Part shown: positions 41,287-50,489 of the stretch, piece after piece
Numbering within the stretch: the first letter of the stretch is position 1
How the letters are laid out: every line of letters begins with the position of its first letter
Program-made: the position numbers and the translations under genes
Assembly: GCF_009380135.2 (NCBI RefSeq)
Contig: NZ_WHUT02000008.1
Span: forward strand, 210,876 to 274,875
Length of the DNA: 64,000 bases
Origin: Fertoeibacter niger
GTDB taxonomy: Bacteria > Pseudomonadota > Alphaproteobacteria > Rhodobacterales > Rhodobacteraceae
Reading direction: 5' to 3'
Notes under the pieces: generated by a model
Database searches by the model: none
What the model was told of the DNA's origin: nothing
Seen by the model: the letters and a program-made list of their open reading frames with translations, nothing else

Positions 41287-42767
41287 GCGGGATACCCCGC
41301 GTGGCGGCTGACAATTTCGATCATGCGGAACAGACCGCGCAGGGCAAGGCGCGTCGGTGCCTCCAGCAGGTTGCCATTGCCGTCCACGTTGCCAAGCCCG
41401 TTCGACACCCAGATATTGCCGTCGAATGTGATGGTGGGTGCCAGGCCCATCTGCTGCAGCCCGGCCTGGATCAGGTTGGTGCCAGCATACATGTCCTCGA
41501 CGGTGAAGATTGGAATACCCATGGCGGTGTTGCCATGCGCATCCGGCGCACCCCAAGTGCCGTTGTAGGTCAGTTCCACCACCAGCGAATTGCGCGACTT
41601 GAAGATCGTCCACCCCTGGCGCAGAGGCTCGGGCATGGTCTGGAATTCTTCGACTACCAGTTCGTGCAGCCGGTCCAGCGCACCCAGCACCGCGCCGGGC
41701 CGCTCTCGCAAGATGCGCATGGCTGCAAGCGCGCCGACCAGCGCCTCTTTGCCCGGATCAATCGCATTGAACGACGCCTTGCCATGTGACGACAGGCCCC
41801 CGGCGCGTGGGCCGTGGATGCCAAGCGCCCGGCGGATCTGGATCATCGGTTCTTCCTTGCCGATGATCAGGCCGCAGGTGGGGGCGCCGGTCACTTTGTC
41901 CATGCTGTAAACCATCACATCGGCTCCCAGTTTGCGGATGTCGGCGCCGACGATGGGCGCTGACCAGGCGTTATCGACGATATAGGGCACATCATATTCC
42001 TGCGCGATGCGCGCCATGCCGGACTGGATCAGCGGTGTGCCGTCAGGGCCTTTCTGCCCATAGCCGTAGCCCGGAGTATCATAGGCCAGCGAGGCAAGAC
42101 CAACCAGCGATCCCGCATGGCGTTCGGCCATTGCCTCCAGCCGCGCCACTGTTGCGGGCGCATCGACGTGCAGCAGGTTGAGCGCCGGATGGTGCTTGAT
42201 GCCATGCGCCGTGTAATCGGCACCGGCCATCCGCACCATGGCGACGTCCAAATCTGCCACGCGCTTTCCCTGAATGCCGTATTCGCCCGAGCTTTCGCCC
42301 TGTTCGGCCAGATATTCCTTGTATTTCGGCGGAAAGGGGCGGCCATAGGCGCCCGGGTGGTGCATGAACCGCTCATACAGCGCCAGATACCGCCCGCGAT
42401 AGGGTGTGCCCCTGCCCAGTGTCGGCGGCGCGCACAGCACGTCAAAGGCCACCATCAATCCCGCTTCGCAGGTGTTGACAAGCGCCGCATCGTAGCCGTC
42501 GCCATAGGTCTGCTTGATCAGATGGCGGATTTCCTCGTCCAGCGCCGCGCTGGAGACGGGCTTGAAGGCTGTGGCGTCCATCGCCTCGGCCACCTCGCGC
42601 CGCAGCGCACCGTGCATGGCCGAAACCGCGCCGGTCAGGCCGACGGTGCCGCGGGTCTCGGGCGTGATGCCCAGATCGGCGCCGGCTGCCCGCGCCTCGG
42701 CAAATATGGTTTGCGCGTTGGCGCGCAGATGGCGGTAAAGTTCGTAACGGTAGCTCCAGCGAGCCAT
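41283..42767 (-). CDS. Fold-type-I PLP-dependent enzyme of unknown substrate
   Basis: 494 residues from the ATG at 42767, which has GGAGACTGCC in front. The PLP-binding Lys is in VYSMDKVTGAPTCGLIIG and the Asp that holds the pyridine nitrogen is in VPYIVDNAWSAPIVG, so the fold is clear. Upstream lie YGDGYDAALVNTCEAGLMVA and a large insertion (about 120-185). It resembles SelA/beta-eliminating lyase relatives rather than classical aminotransferases. It is coupled to the downstream threonine aldolase (4-bp overlap). I cannot name the reaction. Confidence 0.7.
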   Translation of the reverse strand: MARWSYRYELYRHLRANAQTIFAEARAAGADLGITPETRGTVGLTGAVSAMHGALRREVAEAMDATAFKPVSSAALDEEIRHLIKQTYGDGYDAALVNTCEAGLMVAFDVLCAPPTLGRGTPYRGRYLALYERFMHHPGAYGRPFPPKYKEYLAEQGESSGEYGIQGKRVADLDVAMVRMAGADYTAHGIKHHPALNLLHVDAPATVARLEAMAERHAGSLVGLASLAYDTPGYGYGQKGPDGTPLIQSGMARIAQEYDVPYIVDNAWSAPIVGADIRKLGADVMVYSMDKVTGAPTCGLIIGKEEPMIQIRRALGIHGPRAGGLSSHGKASFNAIDPGKEALVGALAAMRILRERPGAVLGALDRLHELVVEEFQTMPEPLRQGWTIFKSRNSLVVELTYNGTWGAPDAHGNTAMGIPIFTVEDMYAGTNLIQAGLQQMGLAPTITFDGNIWVSNGLGNVDGNGNLLEAPTRLALRGLFRMIEIVSRHAGYPA

Positions 42768-42784
42768 GGCAGTCTCCAAGCATC

Positions 42785-44317
42785 TCAGGGGGAGGGCGGT
42801 GCCCATTCAAAATTTCGGTCAAGGGGCCAGATTGGCCGCTGCAGCCCGCGAAAGGTAAAGTTTTCCAGCACGTTGCTGGTCAGGCCCGGCACGTCGACCT
42901 CGTGGATCCGGTCAGGGGTGAAGAATTCGTCAAAGCCTGCCCGGAAGTGGGCGCAGCTTTTCAGCACGGCAACGCGGGCTTGGGCTATGTCAATGCCGAA
43001 CATCTCGAACGGCATCGGGTCGGCCGGCTGTTCGCGCAGCGAGGTGACGACGACGCGGATGCCGGAACTGTCGAGTTCCACCAGCGCACTCGGTCCCAGT
43101 CTGATTTCGCGTCCTGCATCGCGGCCCCGGCGCCCGACGACCGTCCCGTCATGCAGCCCGCGCACTGTGACGGGGCATGCGAAGCTGCGGGTAAACTCGG
43201 ATTCGACCGGGGCAAAGCAGGCGTCAAAACGCGCGCCGACGCCTGCCGCATGGGCCTGTGCAGATAGTGCAGGGTCGCAGAACAACCCCAGGATCACGCC
43301 GCCCACGTGGGCTTCATGCAGGGCACGCAGCAGCCACGTGGTGTTGCCCAGCCCACCGCCTCCCGGATTGTCTGCCACATCCGCCAGGATCAGCGGCGCG
43401 CGCCTACCCATGGCCGCCTCGGCCGCGATGCCTACAGCCTGATCCAGCGACAGCAGATCTGCGAAATATCTGTGACGATCGGCCCAGGCAGCGGTCGCGA
43501 TGCGATTGGCCAGAGCATCCGCAAGTGCCTTGTCGCCCTCGGTCGTTACATTCACCGTGATCCCGCATTTCGGCAGGTCCGATAACACGAACCCCGCTGT
43601 GACCGAGATGTTGACAACCGGGGTTGCGCCAAGTTGCCTCGCCAAGTGCAGCAGGTCTGCATAGGGCCCCTCGCTTGACAGCATTGTTGTCGCCGGCCAG
43701 GGCACAATCGGCACCCGCACATGCGCTTTGGCGGTGCGCAGGCGTTCCGGTCCGGTCATGCGACGCAGGATGTCAGCCGCCTCAGCTGCACATTCACGAT
43801 GGTCCACATGCGGGTTGGTGCGATAAGCCACCAGCGCATCCCCCGCCTCGACCATGCGACGCGAGACGTTGCAATGCAGGTCATGGGTGATGACGATGGG
43901 GATATCCAGCCCCACCAAATTGCGGATCCGCAGCACCAGCGTGCCGTCGTTGTCATCATCGCCGGTCGATAGCGACCCGCCGTGGCTGCACACATAGACG
44001 GCATCCACCGACCCGGCCGCGCGCAACCGGGTTTCGGCAATCGACAGGAATTCGTCGAACACAGCCTGTTCCACAGGCCCGCCGGGCTGGGCTGCCAGCA
44101 CGATCAACGGCACCGGCTCCCATGGCCCGGTGGCATCCATCCTGGCATAGAACCCTCGCAGTTCCAGCGGCAAATGGCTGACCTGGCGGGCCCGGGCGGA
44201 GATCGCGTCACCTTCTTCCCAGCACTCAGCCAGAAAATCCTGTTTCGTTGTCGGCGGGGCAAAACCATTGGCCTCGAGATGCAGGCCAACGATGGCGATG
44301 CGGGGGCTTCTGAGCAT
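42785..44317 (-). CDS. M81 family metallopeptidase (MlrC, microcystinase C family)
   Basis: 510 residues. The N-terminal DUF1485/MlrC domain starts RIAIVGLHLEANGFAPP and has the zinc-site motifs SHGGSLSTGDDDNDG, ITHDLHCNVS and NPHVDHRECA (about 100-175); the MlrC C-terminal domain follows after about residue 310 (ILADVADNPGGGGLGNTT). The founding protein degrades linear microcystin fragments; most relatives are uncharacterised and probably act on small amide or peptide-like compounds. Ribosome site GAGGTCAC precedes the ATG. It heads the operon leading to the PLP enzymes, ATC-hydrolase-like gene and ridA. Confidence 0.88.
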   Translation of the reverse strand: MLRSPRIAIVGLHLEANGFAPPTTKQDFLAECWEEGDAISARARQVSHLPLELRGFYARMDATGPWEPVPLIVLAAQPGGPVEQAVFDEFLSIAETRLRAAGSVDAVYVCSHGGSLSTGDDDNDGTLVLRIRNLVGLDIPIVITHDLHCNVSRRMVEAGDALVAYRTNPHVDHRECAAEAADILRRMTGPERLRTAKAHVRVPIVPWPATTMLSSEGPYADLLHLARQLGATPVVNISVTAGFVLSDLPKCGITVNVTTEGDKALADALANRIATAAWADRHRYFADLLSLDQAVGIAAEAAMGRRAPLILADVADNPGGGGLGNTTWLLRALHEAHVGGVILGLFCDPALSAQAHAAGVGARFDACFAPVESEFTRSFACPVTVRGLHDGTVVGRRGRDAGREIRLGPSALVELDSSGIRVVVTSLREQPADPMPFEMFGIDIAQARVAVLKSCAHFRAGFDEFFTPDRIHEVDVPGLTSNVLENFTFRGLQRPIWPLDRNFEWAPPSP

Positions 44318-44355
44318 GTGACCTCGTGGAAGATCTGTACGATAAGCGGAAATAG

Positions 44356-44367
44356 AAAGTATACTTT
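44356..44367. promoter_or_regulatory. 12-bp palindrome upstream of the MlrC gene
   Basis: AAAGTATACTTT is a perfect palindrome 39 bp upstream of the MlrC start, inside a short AT-rich interval after the gntR gene. A related TATAC-containing stretch (GATACATTATACATTC, about 45162-45177) precedes gntR. GntR/FCD proteins often bind GTATAC-like cores, so this is the best candidate site for the adjacent regulator. Confidence 0.5.
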
Positions 44368-44413
44368 AGTTGCGTCCAAGCCGGAGCTCTATCTGGAACC
44401 AGCGCTCCAGCCA

Positions 44414-45109
44414 TCAGGGAGCGGTTGGTTGCAACTGGATCTCTGACAGCCGGTCGGTCAGCTTGCGCGCGCCGCGCAGGATATGGTCCGACACCAATGA
44501 AGCCGTGCCCGGATCCTGACGCGCATAGGCGTGCAGGATGGCTTCATGCTCTTCGGTAACCTGTTGGCGGCTTGTCGCGGTGTCATAGACCTCGCGCACA
44601 TAGCGGGCGGTGCGGGTGTGCAACTGACGCAGGTGATCCAGGATATACGGCTTGCCCGCGGGCACATACAGCATTTCATGAAAGCGCCAGTTCAGATCCC
44701 ATCCCACGACCGCATCTGTCGTGGCACGCAGCTGGGCGTTGCGCGCGCTGGCCGCGCCGATGTCGGCTTCGGTTGCCCGCGGCATGGCCAGCCCCAGCAG
44801 CCAGCCCTCGATCTGGGCACGCAGCTCGAACAGCTCCATCAGATCCCGGGGAGAAATGCCGGTGACGACGGCGCCGCGATGGAACTGCTGCGAGATCAGC
44901 CCCTCGGCTTCGAGAAGGTGCAGCGCCTCGCGGACGGGAACCTTGCTGACGCCGAATTCCTGCGCCAGCTGCTCCTGCAGCAGTTGCTCGCCCTCGGCAT
45001 AGTCGCCCGACAGGATGCGGCGCCGCAGTTCTTCGGCGACCTGACCCGCCATGGTCTGGCGTTTTAGATGGACGGGCGGGCGGGCAGAGCGGATAGGGGC
45101 GTTTCCCAT
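44414..45109 (-). CDS. GntR-family regulator, FCD subfamily
   Basis: 231 residues from the ATG at 45109. The winged helix is at about residues 14-82 (TMAGQVAEELRRRILSGDYA, EEFGVSKVPVREALHLLEAE-type region). The all-helical FCD effector domain follows (about 90-215) with metal-binding His and Asp residues in DLNWRFHEMLYV and EEHEAILHAYARQD. It lies between the MlrC operon and the M20/aminotransferase pair, all on the same strand, and probably responds to the small acid or amino-acid derivative processed by these enzymes. Confidence 0.9.
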   Translation of the reverse strand: MGNAPIRSARPPVHLKRQTMAGQVAEELRRRILSGDYAEGEQLLQEQLAQEFGVSKVPVREALHLLEAEGLISQQFHRGAVVTGISPRDLMELFELRAQIEGWLLGLAMPRATEADIGAASARNAQLRATTDAVVGWDLNWRFHEMLYVPAGKPYILDHLRQLHTRTARYVREVYDTATSRQQVTEEHEAILHAYARQDPGTASLVSDHILRGARKLTDRLSEIQLQPTAP

Positions 45110-45183
45110 GCAGATACCTGTCTTTTGCGGCGGGCCCGGACCGAACACGGCCCGGATCAAGGATACATTATACATTCATCGTG

Positions 45184-46371
45184 CTACAGTGATCGTCGCA
45201 ACGCGCCAAGCTCTTGCTGCACCAGTTCAACCCAAAAGGCGACTCCATGCGGGATTGCGGCATCGTTGAAGTCGTAATCCGGGCGATGCAAGCGCGGGGC
45301 AGGGTTCAGGCTGTCGTCGCCGTTGCCAATGTGGGCCATGCAGCCCGGCACCACCTGCATCATTTCGGCAAAGTCCTCGCCCCCGGTGCTTGGCGGACGG
45401 TCTGGAACAAAATTCTCCTCACCCACCGCCGCGATGGCTGCGGCGCGTGCGGCGAGCGCCGGGGCTTCGGCATTGATCACGGCATATCCGCTGCGCCAGT
45501 AGGCGACTTCGGCGGTGCATCCCTGCGCAGCTGCGTGCATTTCGGCGAGGGTGGTCAGGCGTGCCTTCAGCACTTCGCGAACATGCGGCAGATAGCTGCG
45601 GCAGACTCCGGCCACCAGAAGTTCCGTCGGCATGATATTGGGCCCATCCAGCGCCCCGGCCGCAACATGGCCGACCGACACCACGGCAGTTTCCTGGGGG
45701 GCGACATTGCGGCTGACGATTGTCTGCACCCCCAGCAGGAAATGCCCTGCCGCCACCGTCACATCGGTGGCAAGGTGTGGCGTTGCGCCACCATGTCCGC
45801 CGGTGCCCCGGAAAGTCACGCGCCAACGGTCGCCCGCCGCCGCCACAGGGCCGGGGCGCACAGCGATCTTGCCGATCGCTGCGCCAGGCCAGTTGTGCAT
45901 GCCGTAAATCGCGTCACAGGGATAGCGGTCGAAAAGACCGTCGGCAACCATTGCGCGCGCGCCGCCGCGCCCTTCCTCGGCGGGCTGAAAGATCAGGATC
46001 ACAGTGCCGGAAAAATCGCGGTTCTCTGCCAGATGACGGGCCGCACCCAGCAGCATCGTGGTATGTCCGTCATGGCCGCAGGCATGCATGACCCCCGGCG
46101 TGGTCGAGGCCCAGGGCAAGCCCGTGGTTTCTGCAATCGGCAGGGCATCCATGTCGGCGCGCAAGCCGATCATCCGCTGACCGGGAAGGCGACCGTGGAT
46201 GATCCCCACCACCCCGGTCTTGCCGATGCCTGTCACGGTCTCGATCCCCCAGCTGCGCAAACGGTCCTCGACCATTGCCGAAGTGCGGAATTCCTCCATC
46301 CCCAGTTCGGGATGGGCATGAATGTCGCGGCGCAGGGCCACCAGATCGTCCAGAACAGCGGCAGGGATCAT
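45184..46371 (-). CDS. M20 family amidohydrolase (hippurate hydrolase/aminoacylase type)
   Basis: 395 residues from the ATG at 46371, set by the ATGA overlap with the upstream aminotransferase gene. Zinc-site motifs: HACGHDGHTTMLL (residues 96-108) and the acidic QPAEEGRGGA (129-138), followed by GMHNWPG and the late PSTGGEDFAEMM. These are the carboxypeptidase Ss1/hippurate-hydrolase/IAA-amino-acid hydrolase subtype, which removes an N-acyl group from an amino acid. Substrate unknown; coupling to a class V aminotransferase suggests an N-acyl amino acid. Confidence 0.92.
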   Translation of the reverse strand: MIPAAVLDDLVALRRDIHAHPELGMEEFRTSAMVEDRLRSWGIETVTGIGKTGVVGIIHGRLPGQRMIGLRADMDALPIAETTGLPWASTTPGVMHACGHDGHTTMLLGAARHLAENRDFSGTVILIFQPAEEGRGGARAMVADGLFDRYPCDAIYGMHNWPGAAIGKIAVRPGPVAAAGDRWRVTFRGTGGHGGATPHLATDVTVAAGHFLLGVQTIVSRNVAPQETAVVSVGHVAAGALDGPNIMPTELLVAGVCRSYLPHVREVLKARLTTLAEMHAAAQGCTAEVAYWRSGYAVINAEAPALAARAAAIAAVGEENFVPDRPPSTGGEDFAEMMQVVPGCMAHIGNGDDSLNPAPRLHRPDYDFNDAAIPHGVAFWVELVQQELGALRRSL

Positions 46372-47468
46372 CGCAGCGCTCCTTTCAGGGCCCGCACGAA
46401 CCGTGCGATATCCTCGCGTGAGTTGTAGAAGAATGGCGTGGCGCGCAACAGCGGGCCCTTGGATGCCACGTGGATGGATTGTGCCGCCAGCGCCCGTTGA
46501 ACCGCAGCGGAATCGGGCACCGGCAGGCTGGCGACGCCGGCACGGGCATAGGGTGGCGCGGCAAGTTCGATGCCCAGATCCTGCAGATCTTCCGCCAGCC
46601 AGTCGACAAGGGCCGATGTGCGCCGGTGGATCGTGCCCCACCCCAGCCCTTGCATCAGGTCCATTGATGCCGCAAGCGCAAAGAGGCCGGGGTAATTGAC
46701 ATGGGCGAACCGGAAGCCATCGCCCTCGTCAGGGTTAAGATAGCCGCGGTAGGCCGGGCGTAGCATCGCGCGGGCCCGCGGCCTTAACACACAGACCGAC
46801 AGGCCAAAGCCTGCCAGCATCCATTTGAACACACCGGCCGCAAAGACATCGACATGGTCAAGCGGGATCGGCGTAGCCCCAAGCGCATGGATGCCATCCA
46901 CCACGAACAGCGCGCCCTGCGCTTGGCAGGCCTGGCCGATCCGGTCCAGATCCACTCTCGTGCCGCTGGCCGACTGCACATGCGCCGTGGCGACCAGCCG
47001 GGTGCGCGGGGTGATGGCGGCGATCAGCGCCTCGGTCCGCTCGGCTTCGGAGGGGATGGCCACAGGTTTCAGCGTTGCGCCGGCCCGTTCCGCCGCGAGC
47101 CATGCCAGCCGGACCGATGGGAAGTCATCCTCGGCGAACACCACCTCGTCCCCCGGTTGCCAGGGCATGCTGTGCGCGACAAGGTTCAGCGCATCGGTCG
47201 TGCCTGACAAGAACTCAATCTCGGGGCCCTCCACCGCCAGGAATGTCGCCAATGCGCCGCGCACATGCGCGGCCCTGTCCTGCCAGATGGCGCGGCCGTT
47301 ATACCCCATCGTCTTTGCAACATCATAGAACTGCGCGGCGGCCGCCCCCATGCCTGCCGGCGCAAGGCCGGCGCTGCCTGTGTCCAGATAGACGCAGTCG
47401 CGCGTAACCGGGAAAAGCGCGGCGCAGCAGGCCGGTGCGTCCTCGGTGACTGTGTTGGTGTTCAGCAT
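46368..47468 (-). CDS. Aminotransferase class V-fold PLP enzyme
   Basis: 366 residues from the ATG at 47468 (an upstream ATG at 47498 is possible). Key pieces: DCVYLDTGSAGLAPAGM, FLSGTTDALNLVAHSM, the PLP Asp in ALFVVDGIHALGATPI and the Lys in AAGVFKWMLAGFGLSV. The family holds desulfurases, serine-pyruvate and isopenicillin-N-epimerase-like enzymes; the last group is closest in pattern. It is first in its transcription unit, facing the dipeptide ABC transporter over an AT-rich divergent promoter. Confidence 0.85.
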   Translation of the reverse strand: MLNTNTVTEDAPACCAALFPVTRDCVYLDTGSAGLAPAGMGAAAAQFYDVAKTMGYNGRAIWQDRAAHVRGALATFLAVEGPEIEFLSGTTDALNLVAHSMPWQPGDEVVFAEDDFPSVRLAWLAAERAGATLKPVAIPSEAERTEALIAAITPRTRLVATAHVQSASGTRVDLDRIGQACQAQGALFVVDGIHALGATPIPLDHVDVFAAGVFKWMLAGFGLSVCVLRPRARAMLRPAYRGYLNPDEGDGFRFAHVNYPGLFALAASMDLMQGLGWGTIHRRTSALVDWLAEDLQDLGIELAAPPYARAGVASLPVPDSAAVQRALAAQSIHVASKGPLLRATPFFYNSREDIARFVRALKGALR

Positions 47469-47540
47469 GGAATCGGCCTTCGACGAGGTGGCACGCACCA
47501 GTTGAGGCGAAGGCTAGTCGTCCGGAGCGCTTCAAACAAG

Positions 47541-47589
47541 TATCTTTTATCTGTTAGACGAAATTAAAGAGATAACTTATATTTTATCT
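47541..47589. promoter_or_regulatory. AT-rich divergent control region with TATCT repeats
   Basis: Between the class V aminotransferase and the peptide-binding protein genes, TATCT occurs at 47541, 47548 and 47585, and TTATCT (47547-47552) is paired with AGATAA (47570-47575). The AT content is far above the surroundings. It is the natural position for shared control of both divergent units; the regulator may be the nearby GntR protein, but the motif does not match the palindrome at 44356. Confidence 0.45.
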
Positions 47590-47703
47590 TGACGCATCGG
47601 AAGCCTGCTGTAACCTGCCTGTAATCGGAACGCAGACAGACGATTCCGCAATCAAGCCCACCACCGCATGGGGGAAGGGCCAGACCCAGACAGGGATGAA
47701 GCC

Positions 47704-49494
47704 ATGAAGGAACAGGAAATTCGCGGCCTGATCGGCCGCGTCAAGCAAGGTGCAATGTCGCGGCGCGACTTTGTGCAGCGTATGCTGGCTGTGGGCCTGA
47801 CTGCACCGCTGGCAACCACCATGCTTGCACACAACGGCATCGCCCATGCCCAGACGAGTTTCGACTACACGCCCACCAAGGCAGGCGGTGGTGGCACGGT
47901 CAAGCTGTTGCAATGGCAGCCAGCTTCGCAGTTGAACCCGCATTTTGCGGTGGGTTCGGCTGACCAGCATGCGATCTATCTTTTCTACGAACCTCTTGCC
48001 AGCTGGGATGAAGAGGGCAACCTGACCCCCATCCTGGCCGAGGAACTGCCAAGCGTGGAAAACGGCGGCGTATCGCAAGACGGAACCTCAGTCACATGGA
48101 AGCTGAAGCGCGGAGTGACCTGGCATGATGGCACGCCATTTACCGCCGATGACTGCCTGTTCACGGCCGAATTCGCGTCGGATCCTGAAACGCTGGCCTA
48201 TACGATGGGCACCTACCGCGATGTTACCTTCGAAAAGATCGATGATCACACCATCCGGCTGGTCTTCAAGACACCCAGGCCGTTTTGGCCCGACGCCTTC
48301 GTCGGCACCCGTGGGCTGATCCTGCCCAAGCACCTGTATCAGGACTATCGCGGTGCCAGGGCCAAGGATGCCCCGATGAACCTGCGCCCCGTGGGCACCG
48401 GGCCATTCATCATCACCAATTTCGTGCCGGGCGACCTGATCTCGGCCAAGGCGAACCCGAACTATCACGTTCCGAACCGCCCCTACTTTGACGCGATTGA
48501 AATGAAGGGCGGCGGCGATGCGGCCTCGGCCGCGCGGGCGGTCTTGCAGACGGGCGAATATGACTTTGCCTGGAACCTGTCGGTCGAGGACGAGATCCTC
48601 GACAGCATGGGTGCAAGCGGTCAGGGCGAGGTGCGGCTGATCGCAGGCGCAAACATCGAACACATGCAGCTGAACACCACCGACCCGTGGACCGAGGTCG
48701 ATGGTGAACGCGCCAGCGTGACCACGCAGCACCCCGTTTTCAAGGACAAGGCGGTGCGAGATGCGCTGGCCCTGCTGGTCGACCGTGCCGCAATCGCCGA
48801 GTTCATCTATGGCCGCTCGGGCGAGGCGACGGGCAACTTTATCAACACCCCGGACCGCTTTACCTCAAAGAACACCAGCTGGGAGTTCGACATCGACAAG
48901 GCGAACGGCCTTCTTGATGCCGCCGGCTGGGTCCGCGGGCGCGACGGCATTCGCGAAAAGGACGGGGTGAAGCTGTCGCTGGTGTTCCAGTCGCCCACGG
49001 CCGGCCAGCGCCAGAAAACCCAGACCGTCGTGAAACAGGCCTGCGAGGAAGCCGGCATCGCCATGGAGTTGAAGGTCGTGGCGCCTGGCATCTTTTTCTC
49101 GGCCGATCCGGGCAACTCCGACACGTTCGGGCATTTCTACTGTGACATCCAGATGTATACCTCGCCCATGCGCGAACCTGATCCGGGGCTGTTCATGCAG
49201 CAGTTCCTGTCATCGGAAGTCTCGGCAAAGGCGAACAACTGGCAGTTGCGCAATGTCACCCGCTGGCGCAACGCCGAGTTCGACGAACTCGAGGCGGCGG
49301 CCTCGGTCGAGATGGATCCGGTGAAACGTGCTGCCATGTTCATCCGCATGAACGATCTGATCGTCGAAGATGTGGTCGTGATCCCGCTGATCTACCGCAA
49401 GGTGGCGGCCGGGCTTCGCACGGGACTGAAGGCCCCGCTCAGCACCTGGACCAGCTATCTTTGGCGCGTGTCGGACTGGCACTATGATGCCTGA
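47704..49494 (+). CDS. Dipeptide/oligopeptide ABC transporter substrate-binding protein with Tat-like signal
   Basis: 596 residues from the ATG at 47704 (AGGGATGAAGCC before it). The N-terminus contains MSRRDFVQRMLAVGLTAPLA, an RR-containing twin-arginine-like signal, ending near AHAQ. The SBP_bac_5 fold follows: the WKLKRGVTWHDGTPFTADDC motif, PVGTGPFIITNFVPGD, and VRDALALLVDRAAIAEFIY. It feeds the two permeases and two ATPases encoded next. Adjacent peptidases suggest peptides or N-acylated amino acids as cargo. Confidence 0.92.
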   Translation: MKEQEIRGLIGRVKQGAMSRRDFVQRMLAVGLTAPLATTMLAHNGIAHAQTSFDYTPTKAGGGGTVKLLQWQPASQLNPHFAVGSADQHAIYLFYEPLASWDEEGNLTPILAEELPSVENGGVSQDGTSVTWKLKRGVTWHDGTPFTADDCLFTAEFASDPETLAYTMGTYRDVTFEKIDDHTIRLVFKTPRPFWPDAFVGTRGLILPKHLYQDYRGARAKDAPMNLRPVGTGPFIITNFVPGDLISAKANPNYHVPNRPYFDAIEMKGGGDAASAARAVLQTGEYDFAWNLSVEDEILDSMGASGQGEVRLIAGANIEHMQLNTTDPWTEVDGERASVTTQHPVFKDKAVRDALALLVDRAAIAEFIYGRSGEATGNFINTPDRFTSKNTSWEFDIDKANGLLDAAGWVRGRDGIREKDGVKLSLVFQSPTAGQRQKTQTVVKQACEEAGIAMELKVVAPGIFFSADPGNSDTFGHFYCDIQMYTSPMREPDPGLFMQQFLSSEVSAKANNWQLRNVTRWRNAEFDELEAAASVEMDPVKRAAMFIRMNDLIVEDVVVIPLIYRKVAAGLRTGLKAPLSTWTSYLWRVSDWHYDA

Positions 49495-49529
49495 GGCAGT
49501 AACCCTGCGACCTGGCGAGGGGGACTGAC

Positions 49530-50489
49530 ATGGCGGTGTTTCTGGCACGGCGTCTGGCAATTGCCATGTTGTCGGTCATAGGGGCCAGCGTCGTGCTGTA
49601 TGCCGTGCTGGCCCTCGCCCCAGGCGACGTGTTCGGCGAACTGGTCAGCAACCCCGGCATCCCGCCCGACGTGATCGCCAACATGCGCGAAAAGCTGGGC
49701 CTCGATCAGCCGATCCACATTCGCTATGTCAACTGGGCGCTGGCGATGGTGCAGGGTGACTGGGGCTATTCCCTTGTCAACCGGATCGACGTCGGCACGC
49801 TGATCTGGCAACGCATACCGGCAACGCTGCTGGTGGTTGGATCGGCACAGGCGCTGGCACTGGCCATTGCCCTGCCTGTCGGCGTGCTGGCGGCGATGCG
49901 GCCCTATTCGGTCTTTGACCAGATCGCCAGCACATTGGCATTTATCGGGTTCTCGTTGCCAACCTTCTTCACGGGCCTGCTGTTCATCCTGTTGTTCAGC
50001 ATCACGTTGGACTGGTTGCCATTCATCTACCGCGCGGATCTGGAACAGACCGGCGGCGCTTGGGTCTGGGCGCAGCTGCGCCAGTCGATCATGCCCGTGA
50101 CGGTGCTGGCGCTGTTCCAGGCGGCGTCCTGGACGCGCTATGTGAGGTCTTCGGTGCTGGAGGTGATCCGGCTGGATTACGTCGTGACGGCGCGGTCCAA
50201 GGGGCTGCCGGAACGGGTCGTCATCGTCAAGCACGTGCTGCGCAATGCGCTGATCCCGGTGGTGACGATGGTGGCACTGGAATTGCCGGTGGTCTTTGGC
50301 GGGGCCATCGTCACCGAACAGATCTTTCGCGTGCCCGGGATCGGGTCGCTGCTGATCTCGTCGATCATGGCGAATGACACGCCTGTCATCATGGCGGTGA
50401 CCTTCGTGTTTGCCTGCCTCGTCATCCTGTTCAACCTTATCGCGGATGTGCTGTACCGATGGCTGGACCCTCGCATCAAACTACACTGA
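49530..50489 (+). CDS. Peptide ABC transporter permease, DppB type
   Basis: 319 residues with a first membrane segment near residues 9-30, the long periplasmic loop characteristic of DppB, and five further segments. The EAA loop reads VIRLDYVVTARSKGLPERVVI, and PIIxTLVALELPVVFGGAIVTE-type text follows. It forms the channel with the next gene product. The genes overlap by 31 bp if the next start is at 50459. Confidence 0.93.
   Translation: MAVFLARRLAIAMLSVIGASVVLYAVLALAPGDVFGELVSNPGIPPDVIANMREKLGLDQPIHIRYVNWALAMVQGDWGYSLVNRIDVGTLIWQRIPATLLVVGSAQALALAIALPVGVLAAMRPYSVFDQIASTLAFIGFSLPTFFTGLLFILLFSITLDWLPFIYRADLEQTGGAWVWAQLRQSIMPVTVLALFQAASWTRYVRSSVLEVIRLDYVVTARSKGLPERVVIVKHVLRNALIPVVTMVALELPVVFGGAIVTEQIFRVPGIGSLLISSIMANDTPVIMAVTFVFACLVILFNLIADVLYRWLDPRIKLH

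Noticed and set aside
40126..41568. 480-codon + strand frame opposite the threonine aldolase
   Set aside because: Shadow of a GC-rich gene; no domain and no ribosome-binding site.
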